This document shows, piece by piece, positions 48,332-56,879 of a DNA stretch of 64,000 nucleotides (the first letter of the stretch is position 1; each line of letters opens with the position of its first letter). The DNA comes from Psychrobacter sp. JB385 (GTDB taxonomy: Bacteria > Pseudomonadota > Gammaproteobacteria > Pseudomonadales > Moraxellaceae). The stretch is taken from the NCBI RefSeq assembly GCF_900163785.1, contig NZ_FUKN01000013.1, positions 1-64,000 of the forward strand, given 5' to 3'. Made by a program: the position numbers and the translations under genes. The notes below the pieces were generated by a model, which saw only the letters and a program-made list of their open reading frames with translations, was not told the DNA's origin and did no database searches.

Positions 48332-49219
48332 GTGGCCTATATCAAAGATTCACAAAGTTACCATTTTTCTGCTCAAGCGCCCAAGCGTGATTTGGGTTTG
48401 CCTATCGCGATTGTGATTGCGGTTGCGATACATGTGTTCATTATTTTTGGTATCAGCTTTTCGATGGGCAAAGATCCTGCTGCAATGATGCAAGACGTCG
48501 CAAAAGCCCTCACGGACAATATGAAACCAAATGAAGACGCGCATTTCATTGCCAATGCGTCACAACAAGGTGGTGGCACAATAGAGGAGACGCTGCGGCA
48601 AGAGACTGATCAAACCAGTCCTTTGTCTGCTGAACAAATGAGTGAGACGCAAGACGTCATTAATTTACAGCGGCAAGTTCGTCAGCAGCGCTATCAAGAA
48701 AGTTACCTACGTACCACGTTGAGTTGGCGTCAAGCAGCGGTTGAGTCTGATAATGATAGCAAACAAGCACAAGACGATGCCATGGCGCAAGAAGAGCGGC
48801 TGCGCAAACAAATTGCCACGTTAGAGGCACAGCTCTCTCAGCGTCAGCAAGTCTATGCGACCAAATCAAAAGTCGTGACGATGGATAGCAATTCGACCAC
48901 GCGCGGTGTCGCAGCAGATTATATCAATACCTTTCGTGAGCATGTTGAGCGTGTTGGTAACTTGCATTACCCAGCACAAGCTCGTGCTCAAGGCATCACA
49001 GGTGATGTGCGCTTGATGGTCATCATCAATAACGATGGTAACATTAAAGCCATTCGTCTGCTAGAGAGCTCAAACTCGACCATATTAGACGAGGCAGCCA
49101 AACAGTCGGTGCGTCAGGCCGCGCCTTTTGGTCCATTTACCAAAGATATGAAAAACATTGTGGAGTTGCGTTTGATACGCACCTATCGCTATAGTGACAA
49201 AGTCGATGTGACTTATTAA
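48332..49219 (+). CDS. TonB-family energy transducer
   Basis: The 295-residue protein starts at GTG. It has an N-terminal membrane helix (LGLPIAIVIAVAIHVFIIFG), an alpha-helical, glutamine-rich periplasmic spacer (about 85-185) in place of the usual proline-rich one, and a C-terminal TonB domain with VGNLHYPAQARAQGITGDVRLMVIINNDGN. TonB domains carry proton-motive energy to outer-membrane receptors. No exbB or exbD is beside it, so it may use partners elsewhere. The helical spacer suggests a TolA-like or special-purpose transducer. Confidence 0.85.
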   Translation: MAYIKDSQSYHFSAQAPKRDLGLPIAIVIAVAIHVFIIFGISFSMGKDPAAMMQDVAKALTDNMKPNEDAHFIANASQQGGGTIEETLRQETDQTSPLSAEQMSETQDVINLQRQVRQQRYQESYLRTTLSWRQAAVESDNDSKQAQDDAMAQEERLRKQIATLEAQLSQRQQVYATKSKVVTMDSNSTTRGVAADYINTFREHVERVGNLHYPAQARAQGITGDVRLMVIINNDGNIKAIRLLESSNSTILDEAAKQSVRQAAPFGPFTKDMKNIVELRLIRTYRYSDKVDVTY

Positions 49220-49303
49220 TACTTGTAGTGAAATATCACAAAAACAGACATCAAAAAATATTAACATGAGTTTATCAATACATTTATAGAATAAAGAGTC
49301 AGT

Positions 49304-50179
49304 ATGGAATTTTTAGGTTTTACCGTGGATATCGCAACGCTCACCGCCAGTGCGGTCGTATTAACAACCAAGCTAGTGTTGGCCATTCTAATATTCGTCA
49401 TTGGATTGTGGTTGGCCAAAAAAGCAGTAAGCATCGCTCACAAGGTCATGCTAAAAAGTCGTTTGGATGACACCGTTGCCAGCTTTTTAGGTCGTCTGTT
49501 GTATGGCGTCTTACTGGTCGTGGTTACTCTAGCGGCGTTAAGTAAGGTTGGCGTACAGACAACATCTGTCGTTGCGATCTTGGGTGGTGCAGCGGTTGCC
49601 ATTGGTTTGTCACTAAAAGATCAGTTATCAAACTTTGCAGCTGGCATTATGATTGTGACTTTTCGACCGTTTGTAAGCGGCGACTATGTCCAAATCAACG
49701 GCTTCACTGGTACAGTGGGCGAAATTACTTTGGTCAATACGCATTTAACGACAACCAATAACCACGATATCATCATTCCAAACGGCAATATCACAACGTC
49801 AGCGATCACCAATTATTCGTCACTGCCCAATCGCCGTGTTGATATCACCGTTGGTATTGGTTACGACGCAGATATTAAAGCGGCTAAAACCGTCATGCTC
49901 AACTTGGCACGAAATAACCCATTGGCCTTTACTGATCCTGAACCGATCGTGCGTGTCACCAACTTGGGCGATAATTCGGTGGATTTGACTTTGAATGTTT
50001 GGACCACCAATGCTGACTGGTGGTCAATGCAGTGTGAGTTGTTAGAACAATTCAAAGTGGCATTAGACGATGAGAAGATTGAGATTCCATTCCCGCAGCG
50101 TAGTGTCCATGTCAAAGGTCTGGATCAAATGATTAACCAAATGGGTGAATCACAAAAACTATCGATGAAAAAAGACTAA
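49304..50179 (+). CDS. mscS: Mechanosensitive channel, MscS family
   Basis: The 291-residue protein matches the small MscS type: three membrane helices, the pore helix with AILGGAAVAIGLSLKDQLSNFAAG, then the beta domain with NGFTGTVGEITLVNTHLTTT and a cytoplasmic cage. It opens on membrane tension to relieve osmotic pressure. E. coli MscS has 286 residues, so it is full length. It lies 84 bases after the TonB-like gene. Confidence 0.92.
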   Translation: MEFLGFTVDIATLTASAVVLTTKLVLAILIFVIGLWLAKKAVSIAHKVMLKSRLDDTVASFLGRLLYGVLLVVVTLAALSKVGVQTTSVVAILGGAAVAIGLSLKDQLSNFAAGIMIVTFRPFVSGDYVQINGFTGTVGEITLVNTHLTTTNNHDIIIPNGNITTSAITNYSSLPNRRVDITVGIGYDADIKAAKTVMLNLARNNPLAFTDPEPIVRVTNLGDNSVDLTLNVWTTNADWWSMQCELLEQFKVALDDEKIEIPFPQRSVHVKGLDQMINQMGESQKLSMKKD

Positions 50180-50236
50180 AGCATGTCCTCAATTTAAAGA
50201 TGGGACCGTAAAAGGTCCCCAATCTAGACATATGGA

Positions 50237-50842
50237 CTAGATGTACGGATTCGGCAAACCCAGCTTTGCTAAAATAGCGATCTCAAATTTCTCCATCTCA
50301 TCTTGTTCGGTCTGTCCAAGCTCATGATCGAAGCCTAGTAGGTGCAGTATCCCATGTATCAATAGATGGCTGATGTGCTGCTCTACTGCCTTGTTTTGCG
50401 CTTTGGCTTCACGCACCATGACGTCATGACAGATGATAAGCTCACCAAGCGGTAGTGTGGGCATTAGCTCAATGATAGCAAGGGGCAAATCGCTTGGGTA
50501 AGATAAGATATTGGTGGCATAGTCTTTATTACGTGCTTCCAAATTTAATGCCTGTCCCTCAATCTCATCAGTAATATATATGTCTAGCGCTTTTGTTTTC
50601 GACTGCCAGCGCTCAGGCTCAATGTCCTCAAAGTAGGGCAGCGTCAAACCTTGATGGATACGCTCATCTATATAATCTAACGTCGCCATCATAATCGTGC
50701 GTAGTTTATCCTGAGGATAAAAGGTATCCATTATCTCGTCATCGATACTTTCAGCTGCATTAATATCGAGTGCGACTAAGTCTGCATCATTATTGGTCAT
50801 GTCATCATTTGCGTGATCTTTACCATCGGTAGACTGACTCAT
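50237..50842 (-). CDS. ybeY: Endoribonuclease YbeY
   Basis: The zinc motif HGILHLLGFDH with surrounding LLIHG is complete. YbeY is an rRNA-processing and quality-control RNase. At 201 residues it has an acidic N-terminal extension of about 40 residues compared with E. coli (155). It lies downstream of the phoH-like gene on the same strand, but a terminator hairpin between them suggests separate transcripts. Confidence 0.93.
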   Translation of the reverse strand: MSQSTDGKDHANDDMTNNDADLVALDINAAESIDDEIMDTFYPQDKLRTIMMATLDYIDERIHQGLTLPYFEDIEPERWQSKTKALDIYITDEIEGQALNLEARNKDYATNILSYPSDLPLAIIELMPTLPLGELIICHDVMVREAKAQNKAVEQHISHLLIHGILHLLGFDHELGQTEQDEMEKFEIAILAKLGLPNPYI

Positions 50843-51028
50843 GTCATTGTCCTTTTATCAGTTGATGAGACGATGTCTCTAAGTATTAGTATCTCAAACA
50901 TTTCAGTTATTGCCTGACTGTTTTATAGTCAATCCAATATAAAATAAATACCGTGCTGCCAACGGTATATTTTTTTACTTGCTCTGGCTAATTAGACATC
51001 AGGCTAAAATGGATTGATCCATCATCGC

Positions 51029-51065
51029 AAAAAACCGGACTACTCGAAAAGTAATCCGGTTTTTT
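51029..51065 (-). terminator. Terminator between phoH-like gene and ybeY
   Basis: AAAAAACCGGA (51029-51039) and TCCGGTTTTTT (51055-51065) form an 11-bp stem with an inner TACT/AGTA stem. T runs on both strands. It follows the minus-strand phoH-like gene by 31 bases. Confidence 0.88.
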
Positions 51066-51095
51066 ATTGTGGAGTGACCGCTTAATCTCGCCAGT

Positions 51096-52226
51096 TTATA
51101 ATTTAGCCGCTGCGTTAGCAATCACTTGTCTACGTTCTTGCTCTTTGATGCGCTCAAACTTGCGTTTTTCTTCTAGTATCAATTGCTCTTCATCAAACAC
51201 ATCATAAGCTTCGACGATTTTTTGTACCAACTGATGGCGTACCACGTCTTTTGAATCAAACTTGGTGATATGAATCTCTTCAATACCGCTTAGAATCTCC
51301 ATCGCTTGTGCCAAGCCTGATTTGTGACCACGCGGTAAATCGACCTGAGTGATATCACCTGTAATGACAGCACGTGAGCCAAAGCCCAAGCGCGTCAAAA
51401 ACATTTTCATCTGTTCAGGGGTGGTGTTCTGAGCTTCATCTAGAATAACAAACGAGTTGTTGAGCGTACGACCACGCATGTAAGCAAGTGGCGCAATTTC
51501 AATGATTTGACGTTCAATCATCTTGCCCACTTTTTCAAAGCCAAGCATCTCATACAACGCATCGTATAATGGGCGCAAATATGGATCGATTTTTTGGGTC
51601 AAATCACCTGGTAAAAAACCAAGCTTTTCACCCGCTTCTACTGCTGGGCGTACCAATAAAATACGCTCAATCTCATTACGCTCAAGCATGTCGACTGCAC
51701 AGGCAACCGCTAGATACGTCTTACCTGTACCAGCAGGCCCAATACCGAACGACACATCAGAGCTCAGTACGTTTTTTACATAGCGCTGCTGATTGCCGCC
51801 TCGAGGGACGATGCGGCCTTTACGCGTACGTAAGCTAATAGGCGTAAATTCACTGGCTTCTAGCTCGTCTTCGTACTCTGCATCGTCTTCTTCTTGTTCA
51901 TCGGCTTCCATGTCTTCATCACGAGAGATGCTCGATTGGATAATGAGGTGCAATTCTTCTGCACTGATGTCTTTTGAGTTTTGGGCTTCGTCTACCATTT
52001 TATATATAATGCGTTCACCGCGCTCGACACCAGTCACATCGCCACTGAGGCAAAAGTCACCTTGGCGTTGGCTGATTTTGATGTCGAGGCGTTCTTGGAT
52101 ATATTTCATGTGATTGTTGTATTCACCAAGTACAGTTTTTAGCTGGGCTGGTGTCAATGATTCAAACTTTATACGGCGGCTCATAGAATCAGTCAAGCGA
52201 TTATCCTTATGTTGTGTACCCGACAC
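51096..52226 (-). CDS. phoH: PhoH-family ATPase
   Basis: The 376-residue protein has Walker A FGIGPAGTGKTYLAV and Walker B NSFVILDEAQNTTPEQMK, with the RLGFGSRAVITGDITQVDLP block typical of PhoH/YbeZ. The N-terminal region before about residue 130 includes a KH-like RNA-binding part. PhoH-like proteins work with YbeY in rRNA handling. The start may be GTG 52226 or ATG 52184 (MSRRIKFESL), and neither has a clear ribosome binding site. Confidence 0.93.
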   Translation of the reverse strand: MSGTQHKDNRLTDSMSRRIKFESLTPAQLKTVLGEYNNHMKYIQERLDIKISQRQGDFCLSGDVTGVERGERIIYKMVDEAQNSKDISAEELHLIIQSSISRDEDMEADEQEEDDAEYEDELEASEFTPISLRTRKGRIVPRGGNQQRYVKNVLSSDVSFGIGPAGTGKTYLAVACAVDMLERNEIERILLVRPAVEAGEKLGFLPGDLTQKIDPYLRPLYDALYEMLGFEKVGKMIERQIIEIAPLAYMRGRTLNNSFVILDEAQNTTPEQMKMFLTRLGFGSRAVITGDITQVDLPRGHKSGLAQAMEILSGIEEIHITKFDSKDVVRHQLVQKIVEAYDVFDEEQLILEEKRKFERIKEQERRQVIANAAAKL

Positions 52227-52333
52227 TAGGATGTATTTTTAATAAAGTGACGGGTTTAAACGGAAAATAGTTAATAGGTTTATATAAATTTCAGATCGTA
52301 GAGATAAAAATAACGGCTATGTTTTAAAAATTA

Positions 52334-52375
52334 TTATTGGTTATTGGTTATTGGTTATTGGTTATTGGTTATTGG
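52334..52375. repeat. TTATTGG heptamer, six copies
   Basis: Six exact head-to-tail copies of TTATTGG occupy 42 bases. Being a heptamer in non-coding DNA, it can vary in length by slippage. Confidence 0.95.
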
Positions 52376-52680
52376 AAATAAAGAGAAATAAGCGTCTTGC
52401 CTTTATTATGGTAGATAGTTTTTAAATTTCAAGCAGTACATCCGCCAGATAGCCCTGTTTTTGTATGACGATTGCAACTACCTCAAGTGGTTTTTGTTTT
52501 GTACGACTCAAGAGAGGGTATCTCAAATCTTCTATATTTGACATGTGCTTACTACACGTTTTATGTACGGTTAAGAGCATAAAGGAAAAGGCAATTTATG
52601 GTAATCTACGAGTCATATCACTCCTTTTATAATTGGGTATAAAGCTGGCGTACAATGATAAAATCATGAGAGAACAATAA

Positions 52681-52818
52681 TATAGTTAGGTCGATATAAA
52701 ATAGATACGTGAATAGCCACGTGCTACTGATATAAATGTTCCTTGCGTGCTGCTAAACAGAGGCTGCGCAACATTCATCTCAGTAGCACTGTATCGGTTT
52801 TAAAGTAAATCGACTATA
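52681..52818. mobile_element. Palindromic MITE-like element (138 bp)
   Basis: The segment begins TATAGT and ends ACTATA. Its arms are imperfect inverted repeats (GTCGAT...AGATAC against GTATCGG...ATCGACTATA). Inside, GTGCTACTGA (52721-52730) pairs exactly with TCAGTAGCAC (52780-52789), and AATGTT..TTGCG pairs with GCGCAACATT. It has no coding frame. The shape suggests a non-autonomous element or a dispersed regulatory repeat. Confidence 0.5.
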
Positions 52819-52880
52819 GCTGAGCGTATTTGGTGCGCAGACTCAATCAATAGCAATAGGCATAACAATTAGGAACAACA

Positions 52881-54179
52881 ATGATGCAAAAAACGGATTC
52901 AAGTCTATCGCAGGCTACAACGAAAGAGGCAGTCACTGAGCAGCAGGTGCTTATCGCTGGAGGGGGGCATGTAGGCATGTCCTTTGCTTTGCTATTGGCA
53001 CATCATGGCATCGCTAGCACTTTATTAGAAAAAAACAGGTATCCAAACATTAGCCCTACGGATGATAAAACCCGCAGTCATTACTTAGACAGTCGCAATA
53101 CCGCACTATCACGCCGTACGGTACAGATTTATCAAGAAATTGGTCTGTGGGATGAGTTACAAAGCCATGCGTGTCGCATTGATACGGTGCAGATTAGTGA
53201 GCAGGGTAGCTTTGGACGTGCACAACTGAATAAAGCAGAAGAAAAAGTCGAATCGTTTGGACAAGTGATCGAAAATGCGTGGCTCGGGCGTAAGCTGTTA
53301 TTAGCAGCTCAACAAGAGCCATTGATTACGCTGATTGATGGTGCCAATGTGATAGCGGTTGAACAGCATGTCAACAGTGTCACACTCAGCTTTAACCAAG
53401 ATGGCGAAGAGCAAACTGAGCAGCAATTGCAAGCCAGCGTTTTGGTTGCTTGTGATGGACGAGACTCTACGGTGCGTCAACTGCTAGATATCGGTACGAC
53501 GACTTATGATTATGGACAAAGCGCGATTGTGGGCGTGGTTGAGACAGACAAACCTCATCTCCATACCGCCATTGAACGCTTTAGTCCAGCAGGCCCGTTA
53601 GCGGTGCTACCACTGACAGATCCAGAGGGCGATGGCAACAATGAGCATCAAGAAGGTTATAGACGCTCAGTCGTTTGGATATGCCCAAAAGGGGAAGAGA
53701 CGCAGTATCTAGAAGATGACGCGCATTTTTTGACGACGTTACAGCAAGGATTTGGACAACGGGCAGGTACGTTTAAGGCTGCTGGTCGACGCGGCGCGTA
53801 TCCATTAACCCGAGTCTTAGCAGACAGGCAGGTGCTAGGGCGCTGCGTCATTATGGGTAATGCCGCTCATACTTTGCATCCTGTGGCAGGTCAAGGTTTT
53901 AACCTTTGTATGAGAGACGCTCATGTCTTGGCGCAAATGATGAATGCGCAAGTACTAAGAGGTGATGACATTGGCAACGCACAATTGCTGCAACGCTATG
54001 AGAAAGCCAGAAAAGCGGATCAAAAGCGAGTTATTCGCTTCTGTGATGCTGTGGTACATGGTTTTACGCACACCAACCCAGCCGTGAAGCTGGCGCGAAA
54101 CGTGGCTTTGGTTGCGTTTGACAAACTACCGAATATCAAACCATTAGTGGCTACTTATGCGATGGGTCTAAAATCTTAA
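52881..54179 (+). CDS. ubiH: UbiH-type FAD monooxygenase
   Basis: The 432-residue flavoprotein has an N-terminal FAD fold (VLIAGGGHVGMSFALLLAHHG), a middle DGRDSTVRQL loop, and GNAAHTLHPVAGQGFNLCMRDA near the end. TVQISEQGSFG followed by FGQVIE fits UbiH better than UbiF or UbiI. UbiH hydroxylates the ring of ubiquinone precursors at the membrane. AGGAACAACA precedes ATG 52881. It is followed 94 bases later by a second related gene, so both likely serve ubiquinone synthesis. Confidence 0.85.
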   Translation: MMQKTDSSLSQATTKEAVTEQQVLIAGGGHVGMSFALLLAHHGIASTLLEKNRYPNISPTDDKTRSHYLDSRNTALSRRTVQIYQEIGLWDELQSHACRIDTVQISEQGSFGRAQLNKAEEKVESFGQVIENAWLGRKLLLAAQQEPLITLIDGANVIAVEQHVNSVTLSFNQDGEEQTEQQLQASVLVACDGRDSTVRQLLDIGTTTYDYGQSAIVGVVETDKPHLHTAIERFSPAGPLAVLPLTDPEGDGNNEHQEGYRRSVVWICPKGEETQYLEDDAHFLTTLQQGFGQRAGTFKAAGRRGAYPLTRVLADRQVLGRCVIMGNAAHTLHPVAGQGFNLCMRDAHVLAQMMNAQVLRGDDIGNAQLLQRYEKARKADQKRVIRFCDAVVHGFTHTNPAVKLARNVALVAFDKLPNIKPLVATYAMGLKS

Positions 54180-54272
54180 CTTCGAAGTAATAAAAGCCTA
54201 TCGTCGTAGATTGTGTTAAAAAATGAAGCGATACATACTATGAGCAGACCACCGCTCAATAAAGGATATTCC

Positions 54273-55532
54273 ATGAAAAACAACCATACATTGATTATAG
54301 GTAGCGGTATCGTTGGTGCCACGCTTGCGTTAAAGCTGGCGCAAGCAAAAATGCCAGTGACTTTGATTGATGCTCATCCTGCGCGTGATGAAGCAATGTG
54401 GCAAGAAGTATTGAGTCAACGCGATGCCCGTGTGTATGCGCTGAGCTTAGCCAGTATTCATCTGCTAGAAGACGTAGGAGCATGGCAAAAAATTGTGGCC
54501 CCCAAACGTAAAGCAGACTATTCGCAAATGCAAGTATGGCAATTGAATGGCATGGGCGAGTTGCTGTTCGGCGAGAATAATAACCAAAATGCCGAACCTG
54601 ATATATTGGGCAGTATGGTTGAGCCAGCTGTCATAGAACATGCACTGTGGCAGCGCGTCAATGACGACACAGTCAGTGACTATCTTACCGTTATCGCGGG
54701 TCAAAAAGTAGTGAACATGGATTGGCATGGCGCTGATAAAGGCTATCGTGTGACTTTAGATAACGGCACAATCATTGAGGCCGCGCTAGTGGTTGGTGCT
54801 GATGGGCGTGGATCATTTGTCCGTCAGCAAGCAGGAATTGGGCTTGATACCTTGGACTATCATCAAACCGCGATTTGCTGTGCGATTCAAACGGAAAAAC
54901 CGCATCAAGCGACGGCGCGCCAAGCTATGCTGCCGACAGGCACGCTAGCTTTATTACCGTTGGCTGATATTACAGAGACTGATAAAGTCAATCCAAACTA
55001 TTGGCAGTCAGTGGTTTGGACATTGCCGCGCAATCAAGCATTGTCATTATTAGAGGAAGAAGATCGCTTTATCGCGGATAAGCTTGCGGCTGCGACGAAC
55101 TATGAGCTTGGTGCTATCCGACAAATTGAGTCTATCGCCAGCTTCCCACTAACGGCTCAACAAGCAAAAAGCTACGTCGCTGATAACTTGGTGCTCATTG
55201 GTGATGCCGCGCATGGCGTCCATCCGCTGGCAGGTCAGGGGTTAAACCTCGGTATGCTCGATGTGCAAGTATTGAGTAAGCAGTTAACTCATGATTTTGC
55301 TCGTAGTGGCGGTAAAATTTGGGGCAGCAATCAGACATTACGTGCTTATGAGCGCTCACGCCGTCCGCACAATAGCCTGATGATGCATAGCTTCTCTGCG
55401 CTTAACTGGCTGTTTGCAGGATCGCTTGCTCAAGCGCGTCCTGTGCAGCAAATTCGTAATGAAGGCATGTACCGCGTGGGTAAAATTAAGCCGCTCATGC
55501 GTTTATTTGCTAAGCAGGCAAGTGGGGTTTAG
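54273..55532 (+). CDS. UbiF/UbiI-type FAD monooxygenase
   Basis: The 419-residue protein is a paralogue of the preceding gene: HTLIIGSGIVGATLALKLAQ, GADGRGSFVRQQAG, and GDAAHGVHPLAGQGLNLGML. RVYALSLASIHLLEDVGAW and GSMVEPAVIEHALWQRV are nearer to UbiF/UbiI/Coq6 than to UbiH. It hydroxylates another ring position of the ubiquinone precursor. ATG 54273 with AAAGGATATTCC is preferred over GTG 54213. Exact position specificity is not clear. Confidence 0.85.
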   Translation: MKNNHTLIIGSGIVGATLALKLAQAKMPVTLIDAHPARDEAMWQEVLSQRDARVYALSLASIHLLEDVGAWQKIVAPKRKADYSQMQVWQLNGMGELLFGENNNQNAEPDILGSMVEPAVIEHALWQRVNDDTVSDYLTVIAGQKVVNMDWHGADKGYRVTLDNGTIIEAALVVGADGRGSFVRQQAGIGLDTLDYHQTAICCAIQTEKPHQATARQAMLPTGTLALLPLADITETDKVNPNYWQSVVWTLPRNQALSLLEEEDRFIADKLAAATNYELGAIRQIESIASFPLTAQQAKSYVADNLVLIGDAAHGVHPLAGQGLNLGMLDVQVLSKQLTHDFARSGGKIWGSNQTLRAYERSRRPHNSLMMHSFSALNWLFAGSLAQARPVQQIRNEGMYRVGKIKPLMRLFAKQASGV

Positions 55533-55607
55533 CTTGCTTATTTTTATTGACATAGATTTAGTGACATAGTGTAAGTATGAGCTATCATAACCAGTAAGGC
55601 GTTCGCT

Positions 55608-56225
55608 ATGACGACGTTTAAAACAATAAAAGTCTCCACTGCCTTATGGATGATAGGGGTTGTGTTAATAGCAGGCTGCCAATCAGTGAATCCAACCACA
55701 AGTAACATGGCACAAGAGGTTTTAAAGCCATCCGTTTGCGTGGTTGAACCGCCACCTGTTGATGAAAATGGCAAACCTATGCCAGTGGATTTGGACGATA
55801 AATTATCTATGGAGTTACGAGTATTTTTCGATAAAGATAGTGCAGAAATAAAGGAACAATATACTCCAGAATTAAATAAGATCATAGAGTTCGCAGATCG
55901 CTGTCCTAATCTGACTTTTTTTGTCCAAGGGCATACATCTGAAATTGAACAGGAGTCTATAAACGATAAGACTCTACCTTTTAAAGATTCGTCTCAGATA
56001 ATGGGCTTTATTCCACTATCAAATGCTCGTGCACAAAGTATTAAAGATTATTTGGTTAATCTTGACTTGCCAGCGCATAGAATTCGCACCTTTGATTGTA
56101 GCGCTGATAATCCTATTGCCCCTAATGATACTGAGGAGGGAGCACGTATGAATCAGCGAGTGTTTGGCTGGATATCAGCACGAGATATTTATTATTATAC
56201 ACTCTTAGAGTGTAGAGAGTTTTAA
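55608..56225 (+). CDS. OmpA-domain lipoprotein 1
   Basis: The 205-residue protein has a lipobox with signal VVLIAGC (cysteine at about residue 24) and a C-terminal OmpA-like domain. In that domain the usual peptidoglycan-binding residues are partly kept (GHTSEIEQ, LSNARAQSIKDYLV and NQRVFGW). It probably sits at the outer membrane and holds peptidoglycan. It is a diverged paralogue of the next gene, 12 bases downstream. An insertion near 120-135 is unusual. Function is inferred. Confidence 0.75.
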   Translation: MTTFKTIKVSTALWMIGVVLIAGCQSVNPTTSNMAQEVLKPSVCVVEPPPVDENGKPMPVDLDDKLSMELRVFFDKDSAEIKEQYTPELNKIIEFADRCPNLTFFVQGHTSEIEQESINDKTLPFKDSSQIMGFIPLSNARAQSIKDYLVNLDLPAHRIRTFDCSADNPIAPNDTEEGARMNQRVFGWISARDIYYYTLLECREF

Positions 56226-56237
56226 AGGCAAAATGCT

Positions 56238-56828
56238 ATGAAAACTCAATTAAGAAATACATTTCTAATCTTGGTAAGCGCTTTAGCGCTATCAGCCTGC
56301 CAAACATCTGTTTCACAAAATCAAAAAACTGATTTACCAGTTGCTAAAGTTATTTTAGACAGCGATAGTGATGGCATACCTGACGATATAGACGAGTGTC
56401 CAGCTACTCCAGAAAATGTAGTAGTAGATGAAAGAGGCTGTCCTTTTACGGGTATGGGAGTAGGTCTAAAAATGGAGTATCGGGCCTTTTTTACAAAGGG
56501 TAGTAGTGAGTTATCGAAAGAATACCAGCTTGATCTTGATAAAGTAGCAAAAAAGCTGAAAGAGTATGAGACAGCAACGATGCGTATTGAGGGACACGCT
56601 TCAACAGATGAAGTACCAGCTGTTGATGCAGTCTTACAATCAAATGCTCTATCGAGAAATAGGGCACTTATCGTCAAAAACTATCTAATAATGCAGCATC
56701 AAATCGATCCTAATCGCTTGATCATCGCTAGTTATGGTGCTGAGCAACCTATCGCGCCCTCTGACACTAAAGAAGGTAAGTCTATGAACCGCCGCGTTTA
56801 TGGACTGGCTCAGGAGCCTGAAGACTAA
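56238..56828 (+). CDS. OmpA-domain lipoprotein 2 with calcium-type repeat
   Basis: The 196-residue protein has lipobox LALSAC (cysteine about residue 21), a thrombospondin type-3-like segment DSDSDGIPDDIDECP, and an OmpA domain with RIEGHASTDEVP, LSRNRALIVKNYL and MNRRVYG. The type-3 repeat can bind calcium. It is likely a periplasmic, peptidoglycan-binding lipoprotein. It overlaps in role with the preceding gene and is probably cotranscribed. Confidence 0.82.
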   Translation: MKTQLRNTFLILVSALALSACQTSVSQNQKTDLPVAKVILDSDSDGIPDDIDECPATPENVVVDERGCPFTGMGVGLKMEYRAFFTKGSSELSKEYQLDLDKVAKKLKEYETATMRIEGHASTDEVPAVDAVLQSNALSRNRALIVKNYLIMQHQIDPNRLIIASYGAEQPIAPSDTKEGKSMNRRVYGLAQEPED

Positions 56829-56879
56829 TTACTCAATCAGCAGATTTTGACTTAAAACAACTATCCCAAGGTCAACCCT

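Larger units (their letters stand above)
52227..52880. other. Repeat-bearing intergenic region before ubiH
   Basis: This 654-bp stretch has no gene. It holds a heptamer array at 52334-52375 and a long imperfect palindrome at 52681-52818. The promoter of ubiH presumably lies between or after these. Confidence 0.7.

Noticed and set aside
50202-50220. Hairpin GGGACC/GGTCCC after mscS as terminator
   Set aside because: Short stem with no T run. It may contribute, but does not meet a terminator pattern.
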